Positions 26,330-35,392 of a stretch of 64,000 nt of DNA are shown one piece after another. The notes under the pieces are model-generated. The model ran no database searches. It was not told where the DNA came from and saw only the letters and a program-made list of their open reading frames with translations. Source of the stretch: Muriicola sp. Z0-33. GTDB lineage: Bacteria > Bacteroidota > Bacteroidia > Flavobacteriales > Flavobacteriaceae. The stretch covers positions 293,476 to 357,475 of the forward strand of contig NZ_JAFMPW010000003.1 of assembly GCF_026126425.1 (NCBI RefSeq), written 5' to 3'. Each line of letters starts with the position of its first letter. Positions within the stretch are counted from its first letter, which is position 1. The position numbers were made by a program, and so were the translations under genes.

Positions 26330-27823
26330 TTAGTCATCAGCTGCTACCAGCTTTGGTCTAACACTTAAATGATTTGTGATCTGTTCATAGGCCAATGCAA
26401 ACTCCAAAACCTTTTTATCATCTCCAAATTTCCCCATGACCTGCATGCCCATAGGCCTTCCCTGAGCATCAAAACCAACCGGGACATTAACTACCGGTAA
26501 ACCTCCAAGGCTGCCTAAAATGACCACTTCCATCCAGCGATGATAGGTATCCATCTCCCGCCCGTTAATTTGTTTGGGCCAGTGAATATTGTTTGGAAAA
26601 GGAAACACCTGTGCTGTTGGCAGCACAAGAAAGTCGAATTTATCAAATAAACTTTCTAATTCAACATACCAATTAGCACGTATCCTATTTGCCCTTTCAA
26701 CATCATTATCATTAAAATTTAATCCCTGTTCAATTTCCCATATCAACTCTGGCTTGAGCAAATCCCGTGTTAAGGGATCTTCGTAATAATCCAGCATACT
26801 TAAGCGTCTATGATGACGAAGGATGGTCCAGCACTCCCATAAATCTGAAGGCCTGAAACTGCTTTGCATGGCCTCCACTTTTCCCCCGGCATCTTCCACC
26901 TTTGCCAATGCTGCATCACATAATTCTATAATACCGGGTTCCATCGCCAGGTAATTCCCCAGATTACCCATCCAACCCATTTTGACATCCTTTAAGTTCA
27001 TCGGCTTCAAATCATAAAAAACAGGGTTTAAGGCCATCGTATTGAGCAATTGGATAGTATCTCGTGTATTTCTTCCCATAGGCCCAGAAGTCCAGAGCAA
27101 CCTGTCTTCTGCATCTCCCTCTTCCATTACAACAGTGGTACTTGGCCTGAAGCCGATTACATTATTAAAAGCTGCCGGATTTCTCAAAGAGCCCATCATA
27201 TCACCCCCATCGGCTACTGGCAACATCCGGGTTCCCAGGCCGCAAGCTCCCCCGCCGCTACTACCGCCTGCAGTTAATTTTGGATCGTAGGCACTACCGG
27301 TTGCCCCAAATACGGGGTTATACGTCTGTGAGCCCAATCCAAATTCGGGTGTATTGGTCTTACCTATAAAGATGGCACCCTGATTTCTGATTTTTGCTAC
27401 TATAGCGCTGTCTTCCTCTGCTATCCGCTTTGCAAACATTGGAGAGCCCTGGGTATAGACCATGTCTTTAACTGGCGCCAGGTCCTTTACTGCATGCGGC
27501 ATACCGTGCATCCAACCCCAATATTCATTTTTCACCAGGGCATGGTCAGCATCCTGCGCCTGTTTCAATAACTCGCGATCACTAACCCTGCTTATAATGG
27601 CATTGTATACCGGATTATAGCGATTGATACGGCTTAGATAGGCCTGCATCACTTCAAGGCAACTTACTTGTTTTGTTCTAATGGCAACAGAGAGTTCAGA
27701 AGCAGTAAAATCAGTAATTTCTGAAGGAAGGCGGGCGGCAAAAAGCCTGGTTGAAAAAGGCCCCGGTACAGAAAGTAGAGCCCCAAGAGCCATTGTGTTC
27801 TTTACAAAGTTTCTTCTTTCCAT
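26330..27823 (-). CDS. Amidase-signature family hydrolase, exported (Tat-like signal)
   Basis: A 497-aa amidase. The N terminus MERRNFVKNT followed by a hydrophobic stretch resembles a Tat signal. The Ser-cisSer-Lys triad is visible: Lys113 in HAVKDLAP, the Gly/Ser motif GGSSGG at 186-191 (cis-Ser) and Ser212 in MMGSLRNPA. It hydrolyses a carboxamide of unknown identity, probably in the periplasm. It precedes and is likely co-transcribed with the cyclase-family lipoprotein. Confidence 0.92.
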   Translation of the reverse strand: MERRNFVKNTMALGALLSVPGPFSTRLFAARLPSEITDFTASELSVAIRTKQVSCLEVMQAYLSRINRYNPVYNAIISRVSDRELLKQAQDADHALVKNEYWGWMHGMPHAVKDLAPVKDMVYTQGSPMFAKRIAEEDSAIVAKIRNQGAIFIGKTNTPEFGLGSQTYNPVFGATGSAYDPKLTAGGSSGGGACGLGTRMLPVADGGDMMGSLRNPAAFNNVIGFRPSTTVVMEEGDAEDRLLWTSGPMGRNTRDTIQLLNTMALNPVFYDLKPMNLKDVKMGWMGNLGNYLAMEPGIIELCDAALAKVEDAGGKVEAMQSSFRPSDLWECWTILRHHRRLSMLDYYEDPLTRDLLKPELIWEIEQGLNFNDNDVERANRIRANWYVELESLFDKFDFLVLPTAQVFPFPNNIHWPKQINGREMDTYHRWMEVVILGSLGGLPVVNVPVGFDAQGRPMGMQVMGKFGDDKKVLEFALAYEQITNHLSVRPKLVAADD

Positions 27824-28007
27824 ACGGTTTTATTTATGCGTTGAACTGAATTAGTTCGAAGTCTGTTTGCAGACCCCGTTGTAAATTATTAATTCCATTT
27901 CATCAGTTTATGGATACGGCAAATTTAACAATTTGGTGGTCTTTGCAATTTATGACAACATTTTCGTAATGCCCTTAAGATATGTACCCTATTTTTCGTC
28001 CTGCTGT

Positions 28008-28544
28008 TTAAGATTCAATGAGGTCGTAGGTAAGGATTTGAAGTCCGTCACTGAACGACTCCCTTTGGACTAAATCTGCAGGCCATGACGATTTAGAATT
28101 TCCGAAAAGGGGAATACCCTCACCGAGGATTACCGGATTTAATTTTAGCTTTAATTGATCTATCAGTCCGTTATCCAGTAGCCAGCCTGCAAATTCTCCT
28201 CCACCGCACAGATAGATATCCGTTTTGGAATGTTTCTTTATTTCCCTGATCCGTTCTATTGATCTGTTTTCAATAAGGACCTTTTCTGAGAGCTCATCAA
28301 TTTTAAGTGTCTCAGAAAATATATGATGTGTCATATGTGCATAGGCCGGCTGCCCGGGGACAAGTCCATATTGATAGCCAAACTCGTACGTTTTCCTGCC
28401 CATTATTACCGTTTCGAAATTTTGCAGGTCGGACAAATATTTCTCAATGCCCTCACCTTCAGGGATAAATTTACTTATATCATCATTTGGCCCGGCGATA
28501 AATCCATCAAGGGAACTTGCTACGTAGTAAATAATCTTTTGCAT
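28008..28544 (-). CDS. Dihydrofolate reductase-fold protein (RibD C-terminal family)
   Basis: A 178-aa cytosolic protein of the RibD_C family: YYVASSLDGFIAGPNDD at the N terminus, VIMGRKTYEFG, and the dinucleotide-binding segment DIYLCGGGEFAGWLLDNG. Function of this branch is unknown. Monocistronic by its spacing. It is the second of three paralogs in the window and is only distantly similar to the other two. Confidence 0.86.
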   Translation of the reverse strand: MQKIIYYVASSLDGFIAGPNDDISKFIPEGEGIEKYLSDLQNFETVIMGRKTYEFGYQYGLVPGQPAYAHMTHHIFSETLKIDELSEKVLIENRSIERIREIKKHSKTDIYLCGGGEFAGWLLDNGLIDQLKLKLNPVILGEGIPLFGNSKSSWPADLVQRESFSDGLQILTYDLIES

Positions 28545-28666
28545 TTTATTGTTACTGAAGAAAATTAAAGCTAATAACTAATATGTAAATAAACAGAAAA
28601 ACGATTAAGCAACATTGGTTTTGACCGTCTATCTCATCTGTCACAGTAAAATGTAGACATTAAAAA

Positions 28667-30031
28667 TTAATGCTGTTTCCATAAAATACCGTCTTTTATT
28701 ACGGTTTTTTTAGAAAGCAGGTTTAAGGGGTTCACCAAAGGATTCTCATCAAATATTACGAGATGGGCCTTTTTTCCAACTTCTATTGAACCATAACTTT
28801 TCTCCATATCTATAGCCCTTGCACTATTCAAAGATGCAATTTTTAAAACCTCACTCATGGGAATACCCAAATCATTTAAAAGCAACATTTCAGAAAGTAT
28901 TGTTTTGCCAGGTTCATAGTTATCGGACCCCGTATTTAATTGTATTCCGTTTTCGTACAGTTTATAGACTACCGCGGCAAGTACTTTATAACCCAATTTT
29001 GCACGATTCATTTGTTCTTCCGACCAATTCAACTGATCTTCTTTATGTGCGGTTGGTTGGGAGCTATTGTTCACAAGTCCTATTGGTTGTGCATAAAGAT
29101 TAAGCGTAGGTGTAATGGAGACCCCATTTTTCTTAAATAGTGCTATTAATGACAAAATTGAAGGGTCATCAGCACCTATAAAATTAAACACCTCATATTC
29201 TCGATAGCGCCAATTCTCTTCGTCATCCGGGGGAAGGCCCGACAAGTCTATTGAAGCTGCTTCATACTTTCGGATCACCTCTAAAAAAAGGGTTTTGGCA
29301 TGTTCAAAATTTGTTAAGCCAAGATTACAAGCGGTTTCAATTGAAATCATTGCATTTTCAATGTGTCCAAAAATATTCAGCTCCAATTCTCTTGCAGTGC
29401 TAACAGCAGCTTTAAGCTCTGGCTCCCCTATTAAACTATACAGTTTAATATGTCTGATTCCCAGCTTGTGATATTCTCTAATTTTTGATTGTACTTCAGA
29501 GCTATCAGCCACATAGGCGTGATTATAAAATTTTGTATCCAAGGAAACCAAAGCCCCACCGGAAGGAAAGTAGTCCACGTAATCTTGATGATGATTCATC
29601 CAGGATTGTACCATTGGGATATGCAATTCTCTTCCACCCGCAGAGCGTACAACTGTTACACCATATGGCAGGTATTGTTCTGTTAAAAGTTTTCTCGACC
29701 TTTTAAACTCGTTTGGATTGGTTATTTCTGTAGTATCTCCAAAAATAAAATTCAGATGATTATGTACATCTATAAAAGAAGGAGTAATTAATCTTTCCCG
29801 GGCATCTACAACATTATTTAAGGCGAAATCGCCTGATCTTGTCCCTGATATTTTTTTTATTCGATTATTTCTAATAAAAATAGATCTGTTTTTTTCTACT
29901 TGTAGTGTACTTGTATTGAAGAGAGATGCATTGACAATGACTAATTGATCATCCTCAGTATTAGGGTCCTCACAGAATGAAAAGCCAATTGCCAGAATAA
30001 CTATGAGCAATTTATTTATAAATTTTCTCAT
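28667..30031 (-). CDS. Amidohydrolase (imidazolonepropionase-like) lipoprotein
   Basis: A 454-aa exported amidohydrolase (PF01979) with lipobox GFSFC (Cys20). The metal ligands are visible: FIDVHNHL (HxH), the carbamylated-Lys candidate in GIRHIKLYSL, IFGHIENAM and NFEHAKTL (His) and LNTGSDNYE (Asp). A small beta domain built from the N and C termini flanks the TIM barrel (GSIEVGKKAHLVIFDENPL). Likely a periplasmic dipeptidase- or prolidase-like hydrolase; the substrate is unknown. The start at 30031 puts the signal peptide first. Confidence 0.88.
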   Translation of the reverse strand: MRKFINKLLIVILAIGFSFCEDPNTEDDQLVIVNASLFNTSTLQVEKNRSIFIRNNRIKKISGTRSGDFALNNVVDARERLITPSFIDVHNHLNFIFGDTTEITNPNEFKRSRKLLTEQYLPYGVTVVRSAGGRELHIPMVQSWMNHHQDYVDYFPSGGALVSLDTKFYNHAYVADSSEVQSKIREYHKLGIRHIKLYSLIGEPELKAAVSTARELELNIFGHIENAMISIETACNLGLTNFEHAKTLFLEVIRKYEAASIDLSGLPPDDEENWRYREYEVFNFIGADDPSILSLIALFKKNGVSITPTLNLYAQPIGLVNNSSQPTAHKEDQLNWSEEQMNRAKLGYKVLAAVVYKLYENGIQLNTGSDNYEPGKTILSEMLLLNDLGIPMSEVLKIASLNSARAIDMEKSYGSIEVGKKAHLVIFDENPLVNPLNLLSKKTVIKDGILWKQH

Positions 30032-30203
30032 TAAGGCCAATAGTTTGTCTAAGGACAAGGTAAAGACACAATTGTTACAGTAGAGCAAGCTATCTGAACG
30101 ATTTAGATTTTATTGATCTGGGCGTAATCCTAGGAGAGTTTATTGTTAATTAAAGGCACTTGCGCTTTCCTTTTGCTTGATAGATCAGCATTAATCAGTG
30201 TTT

Positions 30204-31724
30204 TTACTGACTATTGTAAGTGGCCGAGAGTTGTTCTCTATTATATGAAATCCCTGATACAATTACGGTTGCTATAGTATTGTATGCCTTAACATCCAAT
30301 AAGGGGTTTTGGTTCAATATCAGCATATTAGCCCTTTTACCATTTTTAATACTTCCAAGGCTATGTTGAAGGTTAAAAGCTCTTGCATTTCTAATGGTGG
30401 ATGCAAGAAATATTGTCTTATTGTCTACGCCTGCCTCAGAGAGGGCCTCTATTTCAAGAAACCCATTAAGACCAGGCACGTTGCCTATACCTTCCTGTGC
30501 GGGAGAGTCCGAGCCTAGTATTAATCTCACCCCATTATCATAGGCCAGCTTAGTAGTTCTTATTACCCTTTCATTAAAGGTTTTGAGATATTTTTCTTTG
30601 GATTGGGTGGAATCTTTGATCACTGAATTATAAAGCGCTATAAGCTCTTCCTGAGACCACCTCCCTTCTTCAGATTTGAGCCATTTAATAAAATCATTTT
30701 GCAATACGTGTTTTATATCCGGATGATTAATCAAGGACCAGGTATAAGTGTCGTACTCCCCCAAAATAACCCTCATACTAGATTGCACATATTTCTCCTT
30801 TGCCCTTATTTCTTCATAGATACTTTTTATTTCGTCTGGCGGATTAGGGTTTAACTTGCTGCCCTCCCAATGCCAGAGTCCATGTCCAAAAATATCTACA
30901 TTAGCTTGCAATCCCTTTTTGTATGCATCTGAAGAAGTCGCATGCAATACAACCGGGAGGTTATTTTGATGCGCCTCATTAACTAAATTTACAAGAAGAG
31001 AATCTGATGGAACGGGCCAATCAAAAACACCTCCGAATCCTTTTTCATAATATGTTTTTAATCCGATGGCATTGTCCTTAATAGTCTGTTCCACAACAGC
31101 AGGGATAGTATGCTCAGAGAGGTCTGTATCTTTCGGAATAGATGTTAGTTGCGATTGGTCATATATCCATCTGGGAAAATACTTTAATCGAAGATGTTCA
31201 GGAAAAAGGCCGGGGCCGTAACCATCAAAGTAGCGAACCCCTCGTGAAGTACTATACAAGTCTGGTTTTATAGCTGCTTTTTGAAACCGATTTCTTGTGT
31301 TTTCATTTAGATCAAGATCTATCAGGCTTGTAAAACCAAAATACAAATAGCTCTTTGGCAATTGTTCATTGTAAGACTTAACCAGCTCTGGCCGGGTTTC
31401 GTAATGTTCGTCTTTGAGTGTGATAGTATGACCAACGTGCACATGAGAATCTATTAATCCGGGGATAACAAATTTGCCAGTTGCATTAATGGTCTTGTAA
31501 CTGCCCTTTATTTTGGGCAATTCCTTGCCAGAATAGACTATGGAGTCGGCTTCTATCAGGATATGTCCTTCAAAACTTCGAATATTTTCATCTTCACTTG
31601 CTGATATTATTGTGGCATTGGAAATAAGAATACCGTCATTTAAGTGATATTCTGGAGTGTTGGTACAGCCAGAAACGAGAAAAGTAACAAGCAGTAATGA
31701 CGCTTTAAAATGTAATTTCATCAT
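30204..31724 (-). CDS. Amidohydrolase lipoprotein, paralog of the gene at 35393
   Basis: A 506-aa exported amidohydrolase with lipobox LVSGC (Cys20). Metal-site motifs are LIDSHVHVGH, IGLKTYYEKGFGG (candidate carbamylated Lys), PVVLHATSSDAYKKG, DIFGHGLWHWEG and LILGSDSPAQ. The same motifs, including the unusual HGxWHW, recur in the gene at 35393-36934, so the two arose by duplication. It starts 10 nt after a small membrane-protein gene and is likely co-transcribed with it. An MM start at 31724/31721 is chosen over the longer frame. Confidence 0.88.
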   Translation of the reverse strand: MMKLHFKASLLLVTFLVSGCTNTPEYHLNDGILISNATIISASEDENIRSFEGHILIEADSIVYSGKELPKIKGSYKTINATGKFVIPGLIDSHVHVGHTITLKDEHYETRPELVKSYNEQLPKSYLYFGFTSLIDLDLNENTRNRFQKAAIKPDLYSTSRGVRYFDGYGPGLFPEHLRLKYFPRWIYDQSQLTSIPKDTDLSEHTIPAVVEQTIKDNAIGLKTYYEKGFGGVFDWPVPSDSLLVNLVNEAHQNNLPVVLHATSSDAYKKGLQANVDIFGHGLWHWEGSKLNPNPPDEIKSIYEEIRAKEKYVQSSMRVILGEYDTYTWSLINHPDIKHVLQNDFIKWLKSEEGRWSQEELIALYNSVIKDSTQSKEKYLKTFNERVIRTTKLAYDNGVRLILGSDSPAQEGIGNVPGLNGFLEIEALSEAGVDNKTIFLASTIRNARAFNLQHSLGSIKNGKRANMLILNQNPLLDVKAYNTIATVIVSGISYNREQLSATYNSQ

Positions 31725-31734
31725 AGTCTTTCGT

Positions 31735-32130
31735 TTATGCCTGCCCCGATTCCTTTTTCTTCGAAAATGCATATATAAGGAATCCTCCGAATGCAATACT
31801 CAGCACAGCACTTACAGGCGCAAATGGTTTGATATCAGGCAAAAGTGAGGTAATAAAGTTTAGGAACCCTTCCTGTCCCATTAATATAAGATAACCGGCA
31901 CCTATGATGAACAGGTAGCCAAATATTTGAATTACCTTAGGGTATTTTGACTTAGTGGCAGCCAGGATAAAGATAATGCCCAAAACTAACCGTATCGATA
32001 TTGCAAAAATATAAAGGGAAGTGCTTTCTAAACTAGTTTGTAACCAACTAAAAATGATTTCACGATCAATAAGTAATGATAACCCTAATAGGATCAATAA
32101 TATGCCAAACAATTTGATCATTAATTTCAT
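31735..32130 (-). CDS. Small four-helix membrane protein
   Basis: I do not recognise a family. The 131-aa product has about four hydrophobic helices (residues ~5-22, ~40-58, ~68-84, ~100-122) separated by short loops, and a charged C terminus (SKKKESGQA). It resembles small DoxX/YqjF-like inner-membrane proteins only in layout. The next gene, an amidohydrolase lipoprotein, starts 10 nt downstream. Confidence 0.7.
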   Translation of the reverse strand: MKLMIKLFGILLILLGLSLLIDREIIFSWLQTSLESTSLYIFAISIRLVLGIIFILAATKSKYPKVIQIFGYLFIIGAGYLILMGQEGFLNFITSLLPDIKPFAPVSAVLSIAFGGFLIYAFSKKKESGQA

Positions 32131-32316
32131 GAATAGGTGTTTAAATTTACATTTAATGCAAATTGGTCATCCCAGCCTGTGGGTATTATGACATAATCTA
32201 TCTGTTATACATCAATGTATCCAAAAATTGTCAAGAATTCAAAAAGCTAAGATTGCAGTACAGTGAATTACCGTATTTACCAAATGAATTTCCATTTCCA
32301 TATTTCTGGTTGCTAC

Positions 32317-33144
32317 TTAATTCTCAAGATTCAAAAACTTCAGCCCTTCATATAATGCAATTAAGGGAACTGAGCGATGATCCTCTTTTTCAAAATAAGC
32401 TATTTTAACCTCGTATTGATCGCCTGTTCTTTTTCTTATTAAGGCATAAAGGGCATCGTGCCGCTTCTTATTTCTTTCGTATTTGGCCTCTCCCTGATTG
32501 GCGGTAGCTATATAAAGACTTTTCTTAAATGAAGCACTATCAATAGCTTCAACTTTATTCTTCATTTTGTCTTCATCCCACCAAATACTGGGATCTATTG
32601 AAAGATATGCATTGAAAAGACTGTGCTTATCCATATAGGAATTTAATGTCAGCAATCCTCCCAAAGAATGGCCTACAAGGGTTCTGACAGGCGCTGTCCT
32701 ATAGGTGTTATCAATATATGGAATCAGTTCTTTTTCGATAAATTTCAAAAAATCTCTTCCCCCACCCATGGTATTGGTGCGTTTGGTCTTCAATTTTGTA
32801 ACGGTAAAATCTCGTTCACGGTCAACATTTTCTATGGCAACAATGACGGTCTCGGGCATAAAATAGTTTCGGTTGCGTTTGGAGCTCATGAAATGCACTA
32901 TTCCCACTGTTGTTTTAAAAAAAGTATATCCATCCAATAAAATCAAAACCGGATACTTTTTGTCTTTAGCCGACGTCTCATGATATGAATTAGGAACACT
33001 GATAAAAAAAGATCTGTCTTCATCTAAAATATCAGAATGAATACTAAACTTCTTTCCTGAGCTAATGTCCGTATCGTTTTGGCCAGAAGCGAATTGGAAA
33101 ACAAAAAGAAGGCAAAATAAAAGGGGAGATTTTAAAAGACTCAA
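32317..33144 (-). CDS. Secreted alpha/beta hydrolase, putative esterase (TTG start)
   Basis: A 275-aa esterase of the D/Fes-like (PF00756) type, as used on acyl or siderophore esters. A signal peptide (about residues 1-21, ending FASGQ) starts directly at a TTG codon; in frame the next upstream codons are ACT and a TGA stop, so no ATG is available. Motifs are YPVLILLDGYTFF, the nucleophile elbow VGHSLGGLL, and YLSIDPSIWWDE; a late EDHRSVP supplies the His. Exported, probably periplasmic. Confidence 0.85.
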   Translation of the reverse strand: MSLLKSPLLFCLLFVFQFASGQNDTDISSGKKFSIHSDILDEDRSFFISVPNSYHETSAKDKKYPVLILLDGYTFFKTTVGIVHFMSSKRNRNYFMPETVIVAIENVDRERDFTVTKLKTKRTNTMGGGRDFLKFIEKELIPYIDNTYRTAPVRTLVGHSLGGLLTLNSYMDKHSLFNAYLSIDPSIWWDEDKMKNKVEAIDSASFKKSLYIATANQGEAKYERNKKRHDALYALIRKRTGDQYEVKIAYFEKEDHRSVPLIALYEGLKFLNLEN

Positions 33145-33227
33145 AGTTCAAATTATTTGTAGGATTGTAGTTGATATAATTTTCATTCTTATGGGGTGTT
33201 TCCCCTATTAATTACCAGATTACTTTT

Positions 33228-33647
33228 TTACTTAATTAACCTTAAGACCCTTTCTCCGCTTTGCTCGTGAAAATAATCATTCTTTAAGTTGAACCCTATC
33301 TTATCATAAAAGGATCGGCCTATTCTGTTCTTTTTAAACACTTCAACTTCCAGTTCTTTATTAAAATCGCTAACAAAGCTTACAAGTGCTGAACCTATCC
33401 CTTGTGAATGGTACCCGGGTAACACAAATAATCCACCTATTTCATTCCCTATCATACTTATGAATCCTGCCACCTGATTGTCCATTTCATAAACCCAGGT
33501 ATCTGAACCCGGAATATACATATTTCGCATATCAGACTTCACCTTTTAAGCAAAGGTTGAATTTAAAAAAGGATGTGCTAATGTTGAAGATTCCTGCCAT
33601 ATGTGCATTATTGCTTCAAGATCAATTTCAGAATGTTTCCTTATCAT
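33228..33647 (-). pseudogene. GNAT acetyltransferase gene interrupted by an in-frame TAA
   Basis: Read from the ATG at 33647 the frame gives MIRKHSEIDLEAIMHIWQ, then ESSTLAHPFLNSTFA, a TAA at codon 34 (33546-33548), and continues in the same frame KVKSDMRNMYIPGSDTWVYE to a normal stop at 33228. The parts join into a typical 139-residue GNAT: N-terminal strand, the LAHPFL helix, and the acetyl-CoA motif GLFVLPGYHSQGIGSALV. A single-base change (for example GAA to TAA) explains it. The downstream part alone could start at a GTG (33542) but would lack the first strand and helix. Confidence 0.8.
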
Positions 33648-33757
33648 AAATGGCAGTATTTACTAATGTCTTTTGAGCTCATTAAGAAGCAACTGCTTCC
33701 TGGAGTTCTTTATTGCAAATGCGATTCAATAGAATATTACCAAAGTTACTCCTATTC

Positions 33758-35176
33758 TCAATTTTTTGAAATAAATAATGTCGCGGCCCTTTCATCACTT
33801 ACGTCCAAACTAAATGTGAACTCTGATTCCCCTTCAATATCAATTCGCAAATTATTGCTTCCTGGAACTCTGGCTAGAGCTATCATCTGCCCGATAATAA
33901 CCTTTTCCTGATCTGAATTTGCACCATAATCAAAATCCCAATTCATGGGCGCTATTTTAAACTCATAACGTCCTTTATTAAACCTTATCCTGGTTTCATA
34001 TATCCCTTCCCCTTTATACTCAAAGCGAGGGGTACTATTCCAATTTTTACCCCAATCGTTCATATTGCCAAAAAGAAACAGGGCCTCTCCATTGAAGGGC
34101 TGTTCATCCTTTTTGTCCAACTCAAGTTCAGCACTTGCCAGAGCATCCTCCAGATTCTCCCCGTTTATTAACGATAGGGCCAGATCCATAGCCATACTTT
34201 GATCAACAGCTATATCTGGTGCAACACCTTTTCCTTCGATTCTTCCAATACGTGTAGAATAATATTCTGCAATAGGCAGTGATAACTGAAAGCCATATGG
34301 TAAATCATACATTTTCTGGGATAACATTTCGCCAGCTGTAGTTTCACCTATGATCGTTACATTTTCTTCCTGAGCAAGAGCATCTACCGCAAACTCGGTG
34401 GCACTCGCAGATTTATTACTTGTTAGCACATAAACCGGACCTTTAAAATGAGGGTTCATGGGGCTAAATCTTACGCGTGTAAGCGGTTCCTCCTGTACAT
34501 CATGCCAAAACGATTTAATGGACCAGCCATGCCATGGTGTTAAGTTTTGAATATCAGCAATTAGGGGTTCTCTTGTATTGTTCTCCCACCATTTCCGGGA
34601 GACAAAAATACCTGCATCAATAGAATCTGTCAGTATATGACCAACCAATGGTATTCCCGCAAAGGTTCCCCCGGTATTGTTTCTAAGATCTATGATAAGG
34701 GCATTGGTTTTATTTTCTGCTATATTACGGTACGCTTTAAACACATTTTCTTTTGTATCCCAACCGGTCATAGTTGTAACGGTAAGTACTGCCGTATGCT
34801 CTACCCATTTCAGAGAAACACTATGATCCCCGACTTGTAAGGAATCTATAAATGCCGCCATTTCTTCCGCTGGTGTTTCTAAAATCCCCAGTCTAACATG
34901 TGAGAACGGGCCATCTTTCCAAAGTGCATTATACTTGTCAATAAAATCTTGCTTCCCCAGGGCCGTCAGTGCAAGATTCTTAACCTCTTTTTCTAATTCC
35001 AGATACTGATCTGTGATAAGCTCTTCAGGGTTGTAATGGTACTTTGACATCAATAGCGATATACTATCAGCTACCGTCGTTAAATCTTTATTAAGTTGTT
35101 TTCCCTTATTACCAGAAGACCTGAAATCACAGGAAATCAGCATCAGAAAAATGACTAGAAAAGTTAATTTTTTCAT
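33758..35176 (-). CDS. S41 peptidase lipoprotein with C-terminal starch-binding-like domain
   Basis: A 472-aa lipoprotein (LISC, Cys16). The tail-specific-protease (S41) core spans about residues 30-340: NALIIDLRNNTGGTFAG, the nucleophile segment VLTSNKSASATEFAVDA and IGETTAGEML. No PDZ domain is obvious. Residues about 365-472 form a separate beta-sandwich (FLFGNMNDWG, TPRFEYKGEGIYETRI, RYEFKIAPMNWDFDYG) like pullulanase or SusE/SusF starch-binding modules. This pairing is unusual. Periplasmic or surface location is expected. No carbohydrate operon is adjacent. Confidence 0.85.
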   Translation of the reverse strand: MKKLTFLVIFLMLISCDFRSSGNKGKQLNKDLTTVADSISLLMSKYHYNPEELITDQYLELEKEVKNLALTALGKQDFIDKYNALWKDGPFSHVRLGILETPAEEMAAFIDSLQVGDHSVSLKWVEHTAVLTVTTMTGWDTKENVFKAYRNIAENKTNALIIDLRNNTGGTFAGIPLVGHILTDSIDAGIFVSRKWWENNTREPLIADIQNLTPWHGWSIKSFWHDVQEEPLTRVRFSPMNPHFKGPVYVLTSNKSASATEFAVDALAQEENVTIIGETTAGEMLSQKMYDLPYGFQLSLPIAEYYSTRIGRIEGKGVAPDIAVDQSMAMDLALSLINGENLEDALASAELELDKKDEQPFNGEALFLFGNMNDWGKNWNSTPRFEYKGEGIYETRIRFNKGRYEFKIAPMNWDFDYGANSDQEKVIIGQMIALARVPGSNNLRIDIEGESEFTFSLDVSDERAATLFISKN

Positions 35177-35392
35177 TATTGAAATACCGTTATATTATAT
35201 TTTATATACCTTAATTTATATCCGTGGTAAATGAAATTTGGCATTCATTGCTCCGATTATTATGTGTCTATATAATTAAGATTTGTTCAATGAAACTACT
35301 ATTAAGTCTAATTTTCACAAATAATGTTACACCCCATTTAGGATTATATTAAGATGGCAACATATGAAATTATGTATTGTAAATGCAAGGGT

